16,475 bases of DNA from Acidobacteriota bacterium (GCA_003171295.1 PMYF01000726.1:1-16475); one strand, 5' to 3'. Positions 8,093-15,669 are shown, numbered from the stretch's first letter. Program-made: numbers and translations. Notes: generated from the sequence alone by a model not told the origin.

Positions 8093-9315
8093 AGAAGGTT
8101 CAAGAACAAGGTGATATAGCGTTTTGCGTTAGCCGTAATCAAGAAGTGCTCACGGACATGCTCGTGGCCCTGCTGCCCGAGCTTCGCGGCGAGGGCGGGA
8201 TTGGAGAGGAGGAAACGGATCTGGTAGGCCGTCCCCTCCACCGAATGGGCCAGCAAGCCGGTGTACTTGTGGATCACTTGCAGGGGAATGCCACCCACCG
8301 CCGAAGCCACGACAGGTTTCTTCTTCCACAAGGCTTCCGTGACGGTGAGGCCGAACCCCTCCCGCAGGCTTTTCTGGATGATCAGGGTCGAGGCGGTTTG
8401 CAGGGCGTTAATCTCGACGGGACTCCAGGGGGGCAGATTCAAGATATGGATGTCCGGATCACCCTTCGCGGCCTCGTTCACCTCTGACAGGACCAATTCG
8501 CCCTCGGGATCATCGTCGGCTTTCCCCCCCGCGAGAACCAGTTGGCAATCGAAGTAGCGTTTGACGATGCGATAGGCGCGGACGACTCCGACCGGATCCT
8601 TGAGGCGGTCGAAACGCGAGACCTGCGTAAGGATGGGACGCCCCGCGTCAATGCCGTAATGGTCGAGGACTCCCTGAACCAGTTCGGGATCGAGCTCTCG
8701 GCTCTTCTCTGAGAGCGGGTCGATGGACGGGAAGAAAAGGTATTGGGGAATCGGAAGCTTCTGCGCGAACTCCGGTGACGAAAAGATTGCGCCGTCATAC
8801 TTCCTGACCCAGGGCTCGAGGAACTGCCAAACCGCCGGATTCGGCCGGGAGAGATCGATATGGCAGCGCCAAATCCAGTGACCCGAAGGATGATTCCGAC
8901 CCTGGATCAGGGCCACGGGTTGCGGGTCATGGATCACGGTGAATTCGCTGTCCATATGCAATCGGGCGAGGTTTTGTTCGTTATAGGCCAGGAAAGTCTC
9001 GAAGCTTGCCGGCGGCAAGTGGTGGGGTGCGCCGTGCAGGGCGTTGTGGAATGCTTTGGTAATCTCAAAGAAATCATTACCTCCGGTGATCACGTCCCAC
9101 CGGATCGATAGGCCCAGTTCCTGAAGGATCGGGACCAGGCGGATGAGGATCTCGGCCACGCCTCCTCCCACGGCGGTCGAGTTCACCATTTGAATGCTAT
9201 GCCCTCGGAGAGAAGCCGCGAGCGCTCGCAGCTCGGCGACTTCTGGCGCGCCGATGATGGGCGAGTAGTCATCCAGGTGGACAAACCGCTGTCCGGTCAG
9301 GGTCGTCGTCATCAT
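8080..9315 (-). CDS. treT: Trehalose synthase, TreT-type GT4 glycosyltransferase
   Basis: The 411-residue product matches the TreT family, which joins NDP-glucose and free glucose to give trehalose in one reversible step in the cytoplasm. Visible marks are the nucleotide-loop GGGVAEI at 50-56, HDPQP at 129-133 and HIDLSRPN at 152-159. QVSRFDRLKDP lies at 231-241, and the GT4 E-x7-E motif is Glu319/Glu327 in EGFGLTVTEAL. Length is normal and no signal peptide is seen. The start ATGATGAC shares ATGA with the stop of the DUF5752 gene, and GGAGGA lies six bases upstream, so it is translationally coupled. It closes an operon that also encodes OtsA and OtsB, giving a second trehalose route that needs no glucose 6-phosphate. 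A related disaccharide product cannot be excluded. Confidence 0.88.
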   Translation of the reverse strand: MMTTTLTGQRFVHLDDYSPIIGAPEVAELRALAASLRGHSIQMVNSTAVGGGVAEILIRLVPILQELGLSIRWDVITGGNDFFEITKAFHNALHGAPHHLPPASFETFLAYNEQNLARLHMDSEFTVIHDPQPVALIQGRNHPSGHWIWRCHIDLSRPNPAVWQFLEPWVRKYDGAIFSSPEFAQKLPIPQYLFFPSIDPLSEKSRELDPELVQGVLDHYGIDAGRPILTQVSRFDRLKDPVGVVRAYRIVKRYFDCQLVLAGGKADDDPEGELVLSEVNEAAKGDPDIHILNLPPWSPVEINALQTASTLIIQKSLREGFGLTVTEALWKKKPVVASAVGGIPLQVIHKYTGLLAHSVEGTAYQIRFLLSNPALAAKLGQQGHEHVREHFLITANAKRYITLFLNLLRAG

Positions 9316-9965
9316 CCCAACTCCTCCCGGATGAGGTTGGTGAGGACAGCGCTGACGCCCTCGAGAGTGTTCGTGTAGATATCAACGCGGTTTATCCGCC
9401 TTGCCAGGGCCGGGAGGTCCAGGCTGTTTTCCAGCCAGTAGGAGAAGTCATTGGTCTGAAGGTGCAGCCGCAAGCGCGAGGCGATGAAATGATAGTGCAG
9501 GGAGGCGCGACTCAATGTCTCGAGGCCCTCGCAGAAATCCCCCAGGGTCCAGGCCTCCCTCCCCAGCGGCGTGTTCACCTCGAGGGCCTCGCAGAAGGAA
9601 AATGCCTCAAAGGCCTCCTGAGTGGCAAAGGGCGGGTGGCGTTCGCAATAATCTCTGACGATACAGCGTAAGTCCGTGCGCAGTTCGGCGAGCGCGGTGT
9701 ACTCACGAATGTCGAGGTTGGCCAATTGTTCGGCTAGTTCCGCACGGTTGCAGGCTGCCAGGACCCACTGCGCGAAGTCGCTCGAGAACCCTTGGGTGAG
9801 AAAGTGATGACGGCTGAGACTCTGGAAAGTGTGATAGAAGATGGAAGCGTCGCTGGATCCTTCCAGTCCCTCGCCGAGTTCCGCCAAGGTGGTCGCCTTC
9901 AGATTCTGAATCCGGATGAGATAGGATGCCGTCAAGAATTGGAACGGACGCCCGGCTTTTTGCAC
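9312..9965 (-). CDS. DUF5752 family protein, trehalose operon partner
   Basis: This 217-residue protein resembles DUF5752, a family of unknown function that I associate with sugar-transferase neighbourhoods. Conserved-looking stretches are IFYHTFQSLSRHHFLTQGF, SSDFAQWVLAACN and DIREYTALAELR. A second helical half holds SRASLHYHFIASRLRL and NDFSYWLENSL, which echoes the first half and suggests an internal duplication. The start is GTG at 9965, supported by GGGGG seven bases upstream inside the end of otsB; the gene overlaps otsB by 34 bases and the treT-like gene by four. No signal peptide or membrane segment is seen. The coupling to both neighbours suggests a stoichiometric partner or regulator of trehalose synthesis, which is an inference. 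Confidence 0.8.
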   Translation of the reverse strand: MQKAGRPFQFLTASYLIRIQNLKATTLAELGEGLEGSSDASIFYHTFQSLSRHHFLTQGFSSDFAQWVLAACNRAELAEQLANLDIREYTALAELRTDLRCIVRDYCERHPPFATQEAFEAFSFCEALEVNTPLGREAWTLGDFCEGLETLSRASLHYHFIASRLRLHLQTNDFSYWLENSLDLPALARRINRVDIYTNTLEGVSAVLTNLIREELG

Positions 9966-10687
9966 GAAATCACCCCCTCCAATCTTTCCAGAAACTCCCG
10001 CACCTCGGCGGGATCACGCAGCCAGAACTTGGCTTTTGTCCCATTCTTCCCCCCCACATGAAGGGTCAACCCGTCGCGGAGGACCGCAAAGGCTAACTCG
10101 TCCGAGGCGTCGTCGCCGATGAAGATCGGCAGCGCGCGACGCGGGTGCTTCGCGAGCAGCCGCCGGGTCGCCGGCCCTTTTCCGGCGATCGCGGCAGGCA
10201 GCAATTCCCAGATTTTCTTCCCCGCCAACAAGTGCAACCCCGGGTGGAAGCGATCGCGGGCCTGGCGGGTGATGTGCCGGGCGAGCCGCACGGCCGGCAG
10301 CGTGGCTCCCCGGGTGTGGACGGCGAGGCCAAGGCCCTTGTCCTCGAGCTCGATCCCAGGCGACCTGGGAAGCCGCAGATCAAGCCAGCGCTTCGCTTCG
10401 CGCAGCAGGCGCCGTTCGCCCGGCGGGAGCGAGGCCCCAGGCCGTTCCCACCCGTGCAGCCCCAGAAGGTGTAAGCCCGGGATAGTGACGAACCTCCGCA
10501 AGTTAGCCAGGCGGCGTCCGCTGATGATGTAAACACTCACGCCCGGATGATTCGCCAGCCGGCGCAGGACCTGTCGGACCGGAGGATCAAGCCTTACCTG
10601 ATCCGGGTCGCTCGCCAGGGGGACGAGGGTGCCGTCAAAATCCAACAGCAGGAGCCAACGCCCCGCCAATCGGAGCCGCCTTGCCAC
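9932..10687 (-). CDS. otsB: Trehalose-6-phosphate phosphatase OtsB
   Basis: A HAD-superfamily phosphatase of 251 residues that converts trehalose 6-phosphate to trehalose in the cytoplasm. Motif 1 DFDGTL is at 16-21, with nucleophile Asp16 and acid Asp18. SGRRL is at 56-60, and HGWE follows at about 78-81 as in the OtsB cap region. GKGPA is at 169-173, and the metal-binding GDDASDE at 191-197. The start is GTG at 10687, for which I see no good ribosome site. The frame stays open upstream into the end of otsA without an ATG, GTG or TTG, and its reading HIFASWP just before the GTG could be coding, so the start is uncertain. It lies 59 bases after otsA and overlaps the DUF5752 gene by 34 bases. 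Confidence 0.92.
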   Translation of the reverse strand: MARRLRLAGRWLLLLDFDGTLVPLASDPDQVRLDPPVRQVLRRLANHPGVSVYIISGRRLANLRRFVTIPGLHLLGLHGWERPGASLPPGERRLLREAKRWLDLRLPRSPGIELEDKGLGLAVHTRGATLPAVRLARHITRQARDRFHPGLHLLAGKKIWELLPAAIAGKGPATRRLLAKHPRRALPIFIGDDASDELAFAVLRDGLTLHVGGKNGTKAKFWLRDPAEVREFLERLEGVISCKKPGVRSNS

Positions 10688-10746
10688 ACGCGGCCAGGAG
10701 GCGAAGATGTGGGGAGGGGGTTGTGTGACGGTTCGGCGACGGGTCG

Positions 10747-13005
10747 CTATGTTACCTCCGCGTGCGTCTCCAGGCGGATTTCGCAGAGTTCCGTGACCAG
10801 CTCTGCGGCCCAGCGATAGATATTGAATTCCTTCACGACTTTGCGCATTCGATGCATGCGCGCGCTTCTATCCACGGGGTCCATTCCCAGGGAATAATAC
10901 AGGGCGTCAGCGAGTTGCTCGGTGTCGTAGGGGTTGACGAGCACAGCGTCGCGCAGTTCGCTGCTGGCGCCCGTGAACTGGCTGAGAATCAGGACTCCCT
11001 GATCATCGTCGCGGGCCGCCACGAACTCCTTGGCGACAAGATTCATGCCGTCATGTAGGGAGGTGACCAGGCACAAGTCTGCAGCCCGGTAATACCTTCG
11101 GATCTCCTGATGGTTGTGGTGCCGGTTCAAATAGACGATCGGCTTCCAGTGCGCGGTTTGGAACCGCCAGTTAATACGATCCGCTTCGGCTTCGACTTCT
11201 CCGAGGAGATCGTGGTAGCGCTTGATATGGGCGCGACTTGGGGCGCCGATCTGAACGAACGTAAACTGCCCGTGGTACGCAGGGTACTTTTCCATAAAGC
11301 GCTCTATCCCGTGAAATCTCTCCAGTATCCCCTTGGTGTAATCCACACGGTCAACGCCAATCCCCATGAACGTCGCCTCCACCCCATGGTCTTTCAACAA
11401 GGCCGCCCGATCCAGGTAAGGGGAGGAAGGCAGGGAACCTTCGAGCTCTCCCGTGTCTCCAGACGCGACGCTGATAGGAAAAGGCCGCACCTCGGTTAGG
11501 TGTCCGCCACGCTCCACAGAAAAACGCTCCCAGTTCACGCGTGACTCAAGTGTACGGTCGACCGTTTCCAGGAAGTTGTTGCAATGGGATTGGAGGTGAA
11601 AGCCCACCAAGTCGGCACCCAGCAACCCGTCCAGTAAATCGCGCTGCCAGGGGCAGATGGAAAAGGCTTCGGGGTTCGGCCAGGGAATGTGCCAGAAGAT
11701 GGCGACGCGGGCATGGGGCAGTTTCTCCTTTACCAGGCGGGGGAGCAGTGCAAAATGGTAATCCTGAACGAGCACAACGGGTTCTTCGACCCCCTCCATT
11801 TCCTCGACTAACGCCTGCGCGAATTTCTGGTTGACGGCCTGATAGTACTTCCAATCCCTGGCGCGGAAGATCGGGCGGGTGTGGGCAATGTGGCAAAGCG
11901 GCCAGAGGCCTTCATTTGCAAATCCGAAATAGTAACCTTCCTCCTCTTCCTTCGTAAGCCAAACCCGCTTCAGCGTGTACTGGGGGTCGTCAGGAGGTAC
12001 GCGCAGGCAATCCCGTTCGTCCACGCTTTCGCGATCAGCGTCCCCTGAGCCATGTGCGAGCCACGTACCCTGACAAGTTCGCAGAATGGGCTCGAGGGCC
12101 GTAACCAAGCCACTTGCCGGGACCGTGACCTCGACGACCTTCCCCCGGTAAACGTGCATGTAGGGTTCACGATTGGAGACCACAAAGAACGGCCTGCCCC
12201 CCAGCTTGCTCCGCACGTGGAGGCGAAGCCGTTCCGGCGTCCAGAGTGAATCCGCACTCTCCCGGAGCCGCGCTTCCTCTTCCGCGGCAGCCCGTGCGGC
12301 CTCCAGGCTCTTGGCGAGGTGCGTCACTTCCTGCGCCAAAGGCTTGAAAAGGTCTTCGTCTTCAAGCCCGGAACGTTCCCCGCGCTTGCCGACTCGTAAC
12401 TCCCTGACCCACCTGGCGGTTCTGGCGATGGGCCCCACGATACTCCAGCGGATGATGAGCAGGGTTACCAGGGCGATGAATGCGGCTTGCGCCAGGACCC
12501 GCAGAAAGGTGTCCCGCCACAGCCTTGCGGCTTGGGCGTTGATGAAACTTGCGTCGTGAAAGATCGCCAGGGCTCCGGCGACACCCGACTCATCGTGAAG
12601 AGGCAGCACGTGGAGGTGCGTGGGCTTCCCGTTCAAAGTTGTGAAGCCAGAAAAGCTAAGATTGCTGGAGATCACCTGGGAGACGGTCCCTTGCTGGCCC
12701 TCGAGGTAAATCTCTAAACCCGGCGTCTTGGCAACCCCGTTCCCCGCCCTGTCGAAGATGGCGATCCCAGTTGCGGGTTCGCGCTTCGCAAACTCTGTCA
12801 CATAGGTTCGCAGACGCCGGTGCGACCCCTTGCCGAGAAGGGGTTCTACGTTTCCTTCCAAGCTCTCCGCCAGGATCTCGGCGCGGTTCGTCAACTCCTT
12901 CCTCAGCCCCCGCTTCTCCGCTCTTACCTGAAATAAGGCGAATAGATACGACAAAACCGTCACCCCGACGATGAGCGAGAAGGCCAAGCGAAGACTCATC
13001 CTCAT
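10747..13005 (-). CDS. otsA: Membrane-anchored trehalose-6-phosphate synthase (OtsA) fused to a periplasmic sensor and HAMP
   Basis: The C-terminal two thirds (about 272-740 of 752) is a complete GT20 enzyme, which joins NDP-glucose and glucose 6-phosphate to give trehalose 6-phosphate. Motifs are SNREPY at 277-282, VQDYHFALLP at 413-422, FWHIPWPNPEAF at 436-447, GVDRVDYTKG at 550-559 and SLHDGMNLVAKEF at 649-661. In front is a receptor layout: transmembrane helix 1 (about 5-27), an extracytoplasmic sensor of about 140 residues, transmembrane helix 2 (about 168-188), a HAMP-like linker (189-240, containing the usual Pro after the helix) and a coiled coil rich in Ala and Glu. I choose the ATG at 13005 because homologous-looking starts begin MRxSLR; a TTG at 13044 and an ATG at 12999 are alternatives. 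It heads the operon with otsB, DUF5752 and the treT-like gene. Confidence 0.92.
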   Translation of the reverse strand: MRMSLRLAFSLIVGVTVLSYLFALFQVRAEKRGLRKELTNRAEILAESLEGNVEPLLGKGSHRRLRTYVTEFAKREPATGIAIFDRAGNGVAKTPGLEIYLEGQQGTVSQVISSNLSFSGFTTLNGKPTHLHVLPLHDESGVAGALAIFHDASFINAQAARLWRDTFLRVLAQAAFIALVTLLIIRWSIVGPIARTARWVRELRVGKRGERSGLEDEDLFKPLAQEVTHLAKSLEAARAAAEEEARLRESADSLWTPERLRLHVRSKLGGRPFFVVSNREPYMHVYRGKVVEVTVPASGLVTALEPILRTCQGTWLAHGSGDADRESVDERDCLRVPPDDPQYTLKRVWLTKEEEEGYYFGFANEGLWPLCHIAHTRPIFRARDWKYYQAVNQKFAQALVEEMEGVEEPVVLVQDYHFALLPRLVKEKLPHARVAIFWHIPWPNPEAFSICPWQRDLLDGLLGADLVGFHLQSHCNNFLETVDRTLESRVNWERFSVERGGHLTEVRPFPISVASGDTGELEGSLPSSPYLDRAALLKDHGVEATFMGIGVDRVDYTKGILERFHGIERFMEKYPAYHGQFTFVQIGAPSRAHIKRYHDLLGEVEAEADRINWRFQTAHWKPIVYLNRHHNHQEIRRYYRAADLCLVTSLHDGMNLVAKEFVAARDDDQGVLILSQFTGASSELRDAVLVNPYDTEQLADALYYSLGMDPVDRSARMHRMRKVVKEFNIYRWAAELVTELCEIRLETHAEVT

Positions 13006-13139
13006 AAATTTGCCAACCCTTTGGGGCGAACGTGCAGACTTCAAAACACATAACTCGGGCCGCCGGGAACGGAGGCAGAGAGGTTCCGATTTTGCCGCAG
13101 CTTTGAGCTTCTTCGGACTGCCCTCGGCGGGAAGCGGGA

Positions 13140-13160
13140 AGGGCCAGCCGCGCTGGCCCT
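13140..13160 (-). terminator. Perfect 9-base stem-loop between the DUF5818-like gene and otsA
   Basis: AGGGCCAGC (13140-13148) and GCTGGCCCT (13152-13160) pair perfectly around a 3-base loop, 26 bases past the stop of the DUF5818-like gene. There is no T-run on either side, so it may be a Rho-independent-like stop, an mRNA stabiliser or a leader element of the trehalose operon. Its presence argues that the DUF5818-like gene is not simply part of that operon. Confidence 0.4.
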
Positions 13161-13186
13161 AAGTCGCCTGACTGGATCACGCTCCG

Positions 13187-13522
13187 CTACACCACTTGGA
13201 TATCGAGCACATGGATGATGTTCTTGTCGGGATCCAGCTTTCCTGTCACCTTCACAGTTTTCCCGTCGAACGGTTTGGCCTTTTCCTGATCATCAAGTTG
13301 GAAAGTGGCTTTGTTTTCAGTATCCACCAGAACGAACGTGCCTTCCGTTTGCGTAATTCGGCCAAGGAAGGTTTGGGCGTCCTTGGTTGCGTTGTCGGGC
13401 TGCGTTGCAGATGGGTTCGAGACCGTAATCGCAATCTGAGCTGGAGCAGGGACAACGCTGAGAATTGTGCCGCCGACCAGTCCGAAAGCTAACAAACACA
13501 CGTACGCATACGCTCTCTTCAT
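13187..13522 (-). CDS. Small secreted DUF5818-like protein
   Basis: This 111-residue protein has a signal peptide at 1-28 (MKRAYAYV, hydrophobic core, ending APAQ). A short disordered Asn/Thr/Gln stretch follows, then a compact beta domain at about 50-111 with TFLGRITQTEGTFVLVD and GKTVKVTGKLDP. The pattern resembles DUF5818, an OB-like fold I associate with Acidobacteria. I start at the ATG at 13522 because GGAGG lies seven bases upstream and the signal peptide follows directly; the frame extends 29 codons further to 13609 without protein-like content. The function is unknown; it is likely periplasmic. The otsA start lies 181 bases downstream on the same strand. Confidence 0.75.
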   Translation of the reverse strand: MKRAYAYVCLLAFGLVGGTILSVVPAPAQIAITVSNPSATQPDNATKDAQTFLGRITQTEGTFVLVDTENKATFQLDDQEKAKPFDGKTVKVTGKLDPDKNIIHVLDIQVV

Positions 13523-13529
13523 AGTTTTC

Positions 13530-13534
13530 CCTCC
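13530..13534 (-). promoter_or_regulatory. Ribosome binding site fixing the DUF5818-like start
   Basis: GGAGG on the minus strand, seven bases before the ATG at 13522. It supports the 111-residue form over the longer frame opening at 13609. Confidence 0.7.
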
Positions 13535-13618
13535 ATGGGAGTCACCCAAAATATGCGCCGGGCTTGAACCTATCCACTTGCTCTCACCCGGTCTCCTTAC
13601 CTCATGCAACTGAATGGC

Positions 13619-13660
13619 AAATGACTCTGCAAGGTTGACGGCGCTAAGATTCAGTCATTT
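13619..13660. repeat. Inverted repeat AAATGACT/AGTCATTT with a related third arm
   Basis: AAATGACT (13619-13626) and AGTCATTT (13653-13660) are perfect inverted arms around 26 bases. A nearby ACTGAAT at 13609-13615 is also complementary to the right-hand block ATTCAGTCATTT. The three arms suggest a binding site cluster or alternative foldbacks about 100 bases upstream of the DUF5818-like gene. Function is unknown. Confidence 0.3.
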
Positions 13661-13876
13661 ACCGAGATGGGGAATTACCGGAAGATGAAAAATCGACCTA
13701 CGGAGTGAATTTCTTGCCAGGTGGGTTTGAGCGCTTGACCGTAGCCAGCCTGCCCAGGATGCCTTGAGGGTTTAGAGCGGGGAGTGGTTGTGAGATTATT
13801 CCTGGGCTCGCGCTGACTGAGGATCACACGAGGTCCATCCCTCCTAGTACCAAAAGGCAGGGATTCGTATCCGGAA

Positions 13877-13895
13877 GGGTCACCTAGGTGGTCCC
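13877..13895 (-). terminator. Weak palindromic hairpin at the end of the glycine-rich gene
   Basis: GGG-T-CACCTAGGTG-GT-CCC centres on the perfect palindrome CACCTAGGTG (13881-13890), right at the TAG of the glycine-rich gene. The stem is interrupted and there is no T-run, so terminator function is only a possibility. Confidence 0.25.
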
Positions 13896-14305
13896 TAGCC
13901 CATCTCATCTTTCTTCTTTGACTTGCCGCCGAGTTTCCTGAATTCCCCGCCCACCCCTTTGCCGATTTTGCCGACGCCTTTACCCGTGCCGACGGTCACG
14001 TTTTTGCCCAATCCCACCACTCCCTTTCCGAATGACGCCCCGGCGCCCACAACGTTCCCGCGCGCCAGGTTTCCGACACCGCCCGCCGTGCCTTTGGCCA
14101 AATCCCCCGTGCCTTTGGCAACGCCCTTTCCAATATCCTCCCCGCCTTTGCCCATTTCTTTTCCAGGCCCCGTCGATTGCTTCTCCTTTTGGTTCGTCTT
14201 CTGCGGCTCAGCCGAGGCCTGGTCAGGGCTCGATTGGCCCCAACCGCAAACAGCCATGGCAAATCCAAGTGCTCCAAGACAGATCAGCCGGAATCCAGGT
14301 TTCAT
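13895..14305 (-). CDS. Secreted glycine- and lysine-rich repeat protein (glycine-zipper-like)
   Basis: This 136-residue protein begins with a signal peptide (1-23, MKPGFRLICLGALGFAMAV, ending near GWGQ). A Gln/Lys-rich spacer follows, then about 75 residues in which glycine recurs every three to seven positions: GKGGEDIGKGVAKGTGDLAKG, then GKGVVGLGKNVTVGTGKGVGKIGKG. The tail is very basic (KLGGKSKKKDE). A GGGGGGAG block lies five bases before the ATG at 14305. The pattern resembles glycine-zipper helices, which pack in membranes or oligomers, but I cannot name a family. It could be a cell-envelope or surface-associated protein. It is transcribed away from the GH106 remnant at 14437, with 131 bases between them. 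Confidence 0.7.
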   Translation of the reverse strand: MKPGFRLICLGALGFAMAVCGWGQSSPDQASAEPQKTNQKEKQSTGPGKEMGKGGEDIGKGVAKGTGDLAKGTAGGVGNLARGNVVGAGASFGKGVVGLGKNVTVGTGKGVGKIGKGVGGEFRKLGGKSKKKDEMG

Positions 14306-14436
14306 TTTTTCTCCCCCCTGCAGAGCTTTTCTTTCCTGACAGCCCTAGCCCTGCAAGTATGATGCAAACTGACCCCACATGAGGTTGTCCCGACCGCTCT
14401 TTCTGTCCAAGCACATGGAAACATAGGAGTTATGCC

Positions 14437-15138
14437 ATGTCCCCCTTAGACCCCAGCCTTTGGTCCTATTCTCGAAGGGAGTTCATTGCCCGTACGGGGG
14501 TTGAGCTCCAGCCCGTTTATCCTTTGGAGGTCGACGATCCCCAAAGGGGAATACGCAACACGCGCTACTTCTCGGAAGAATTCAACGAGCTGTTAAGGCA
14601 CACGGTTCGCGAAACCCGCCGCTTGGGAATGCAGTTTGATCTCACGCTGGGCAGCGGCTGGCCATACGGCGGCCCGTTCATAACCGTGAATCGCGCGGCC
14701 CGCTGCCTGCGCGTCCTGACTCGAACCGTGGCGGGTCTGGAGCCATTTTCCTGGGACCTGACGGCGGAGGTGCACGAGAACGAAAACATTGTGGCGGCAG
14801 TGGCGACCCCTATCCGGCCTTCCGGGGAGCCGGACCTCGCGCACAGCAGGGTGATAACGGACCAAATCAGACCGCGGCTCGAAAATCGTGAGATGACCGG
14901 TATCGCCATCGAAAAGTCAGAGCTTCCCTCGGGTTTGTGGAGCGTCAGGGTTTTTGTGGATGCACCCACCCTGATGCAGGTGAAGCGGCCCACGCTGGGG
15001 ATGGAAGGCTATGTGATGGATCATCACAGCCAGGAGGCGATGGCTCTCTTCCTCGGGGCGGCGGGCGACCAGGTAATCGAACCCCTGAAGTCCGTGGCTG
15101 ATCCCCCGCTGCATTCCGTTTTCTGTGATTCACGGTAG
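14437..15138 (+). pseudogene. GH106 remnant, N-terminal part: Tat start joined to front of the catalytic barrel
   Basis: The 233-residue frame has AGGAG seven bases before its ATG, so it may still be translated. Residues 12-20 (SRREFIART) are a Tat signal n-region, but the hydrophobic segment is missing: the sequence passes at once into GVELQPVYPLEVDD, a barrel motif of GH106-like enzymes. That is a likely in-frame deletion near 14494-14502. LGMQFDLTLGSGWPYGGP and GMEGYVMDHHSQEAM continue the family pattern. The frame ends at HSVFCDSR plus stop, exactly where intact members read CDS-x-E with the first catalytic Glu. The mid and late barrel are absent. An assembly error is the main alternative to true gene decay. 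Confidence 0.75.
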
Positions 15139-15143
15139 ATGAC

Positions 15144-15641
15144 GTGCCGGAGCCGCGCTTGATTAAGGGAACGTGGGAACTCGAATTCGACGGCGGTTCC
15201 ACGCTCAGCCTGGAAGCGCCCAGTCCCTGGAATGATCTTGCGCCGGTCAAGAACTACAGCGACTGGGCCACATATCGGATTGGCTTTGACGTTCCGGAGG
15301 GAGGCGCAGGCCTGGAGTGGTGGCTCGATTTGGGGAGCGTTCGCGAGACCGCGGAGGCTAGCTTGAATGGCACGGCTTTGGGCGCCGCCTGGAAGGGAGC
15401 GCGCCGGCTGAAATGCACGGCGGCGCTCAAGGCCGGCCGGAACCAACTCGCCGTGAGAGTCGGGAACCTCTGGGTCAACAACTACTACACGCGTCCCAAG
15501 CGTAACCTGAAGCCCGTTGCAGAGACGTTGGGTATCCGGTGGGGGACCTCCGGTGAGATTCCGCCCAAGACGACGCCCCCCTCTGGCCTCCTCGGACCCG
15601 TCCGCTTGCTTCCCCTGCGGCGCCGGACCGAGAAGTGGTAA
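15144..15641 (+). pseudogene. GH106 remnant, C-terminal beta-sandwich
   Basis: This 165-residue frame is the GH2-like sugar-binding sandwich found at the end of GH106 enzymes: TYRIGFDVPE, WWLDLGSVRETAEASLNG, WKGARRLKCTAALKAGRNQLAVRV and the closing GLLGPVRLLPL. The same order appears in the intact GH106 gene at 2157-6233. Its frame opens at 15129 right beside the stop of the N-terminal remnant but is shifted relative to it, so an out-of-frame deletion of several hundred codons is the simplest history. The GTG at 15144 has no ribosome site, so independent expression is doubtful. Confidence 0.75.
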
Positions 15642-15669
15642 GGGCACATAGGCTTGACCGCAGCCTTGA

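Larger units (their letters stand above)
13523..13894. other. Gene-free stretch upstream of the DUF5818-like gene
   Basis: These 372 bases hold the leader of the DUF5818-like gene and the 3' end of the glycine-rich gene. Structures seen are the inverted repeat at 13619-13660 and the palindromic block at 13877-13895. I looked for a sigma70 promoter on the minus strand and found none convincing. A 77-codon frame at 13675-13908 has no protein-like features and no good ribosome site. Confidence 0.45.

Noticed and set aside
12656..13180. Minus-strand frame of 174 codons overlapping the start of otsA
   Set aside because: It is out of frame with the membrane and sensor region of the OtsA fusion and shows no domain or hydrophobic pattern.
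13845..13865. CCTAGTACCAAAAGG, reminiscent of a 23S rRNA 3' motif
   Set aside because: Only a few bases agree and the flanks do not match rRNA, so a ribosomal remnant is not supported.
13675..13908. Minus-strand frame of 77 codons in the gap before the DUF5818-like gene
   Set aside because: Composition is not protein-like, no ribosome site is seen and it overlaps the end of the glycine-rich gene.
13923..14339. Proline-rich plus-strand frame of 138 codons
   Set aside because: It is the antisense of the glycine-rich gene: Gly codons read backwards as Pro or Ala. The minus frame has a signal peptide and ribosome site; this one has neither.
15024..15647. Minus-strand frame of 207 codons across the GH106 remnant
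   Set aside because: The plus-strand reading shows clear GH106 C-terminal motifs; the minus frame shows none.
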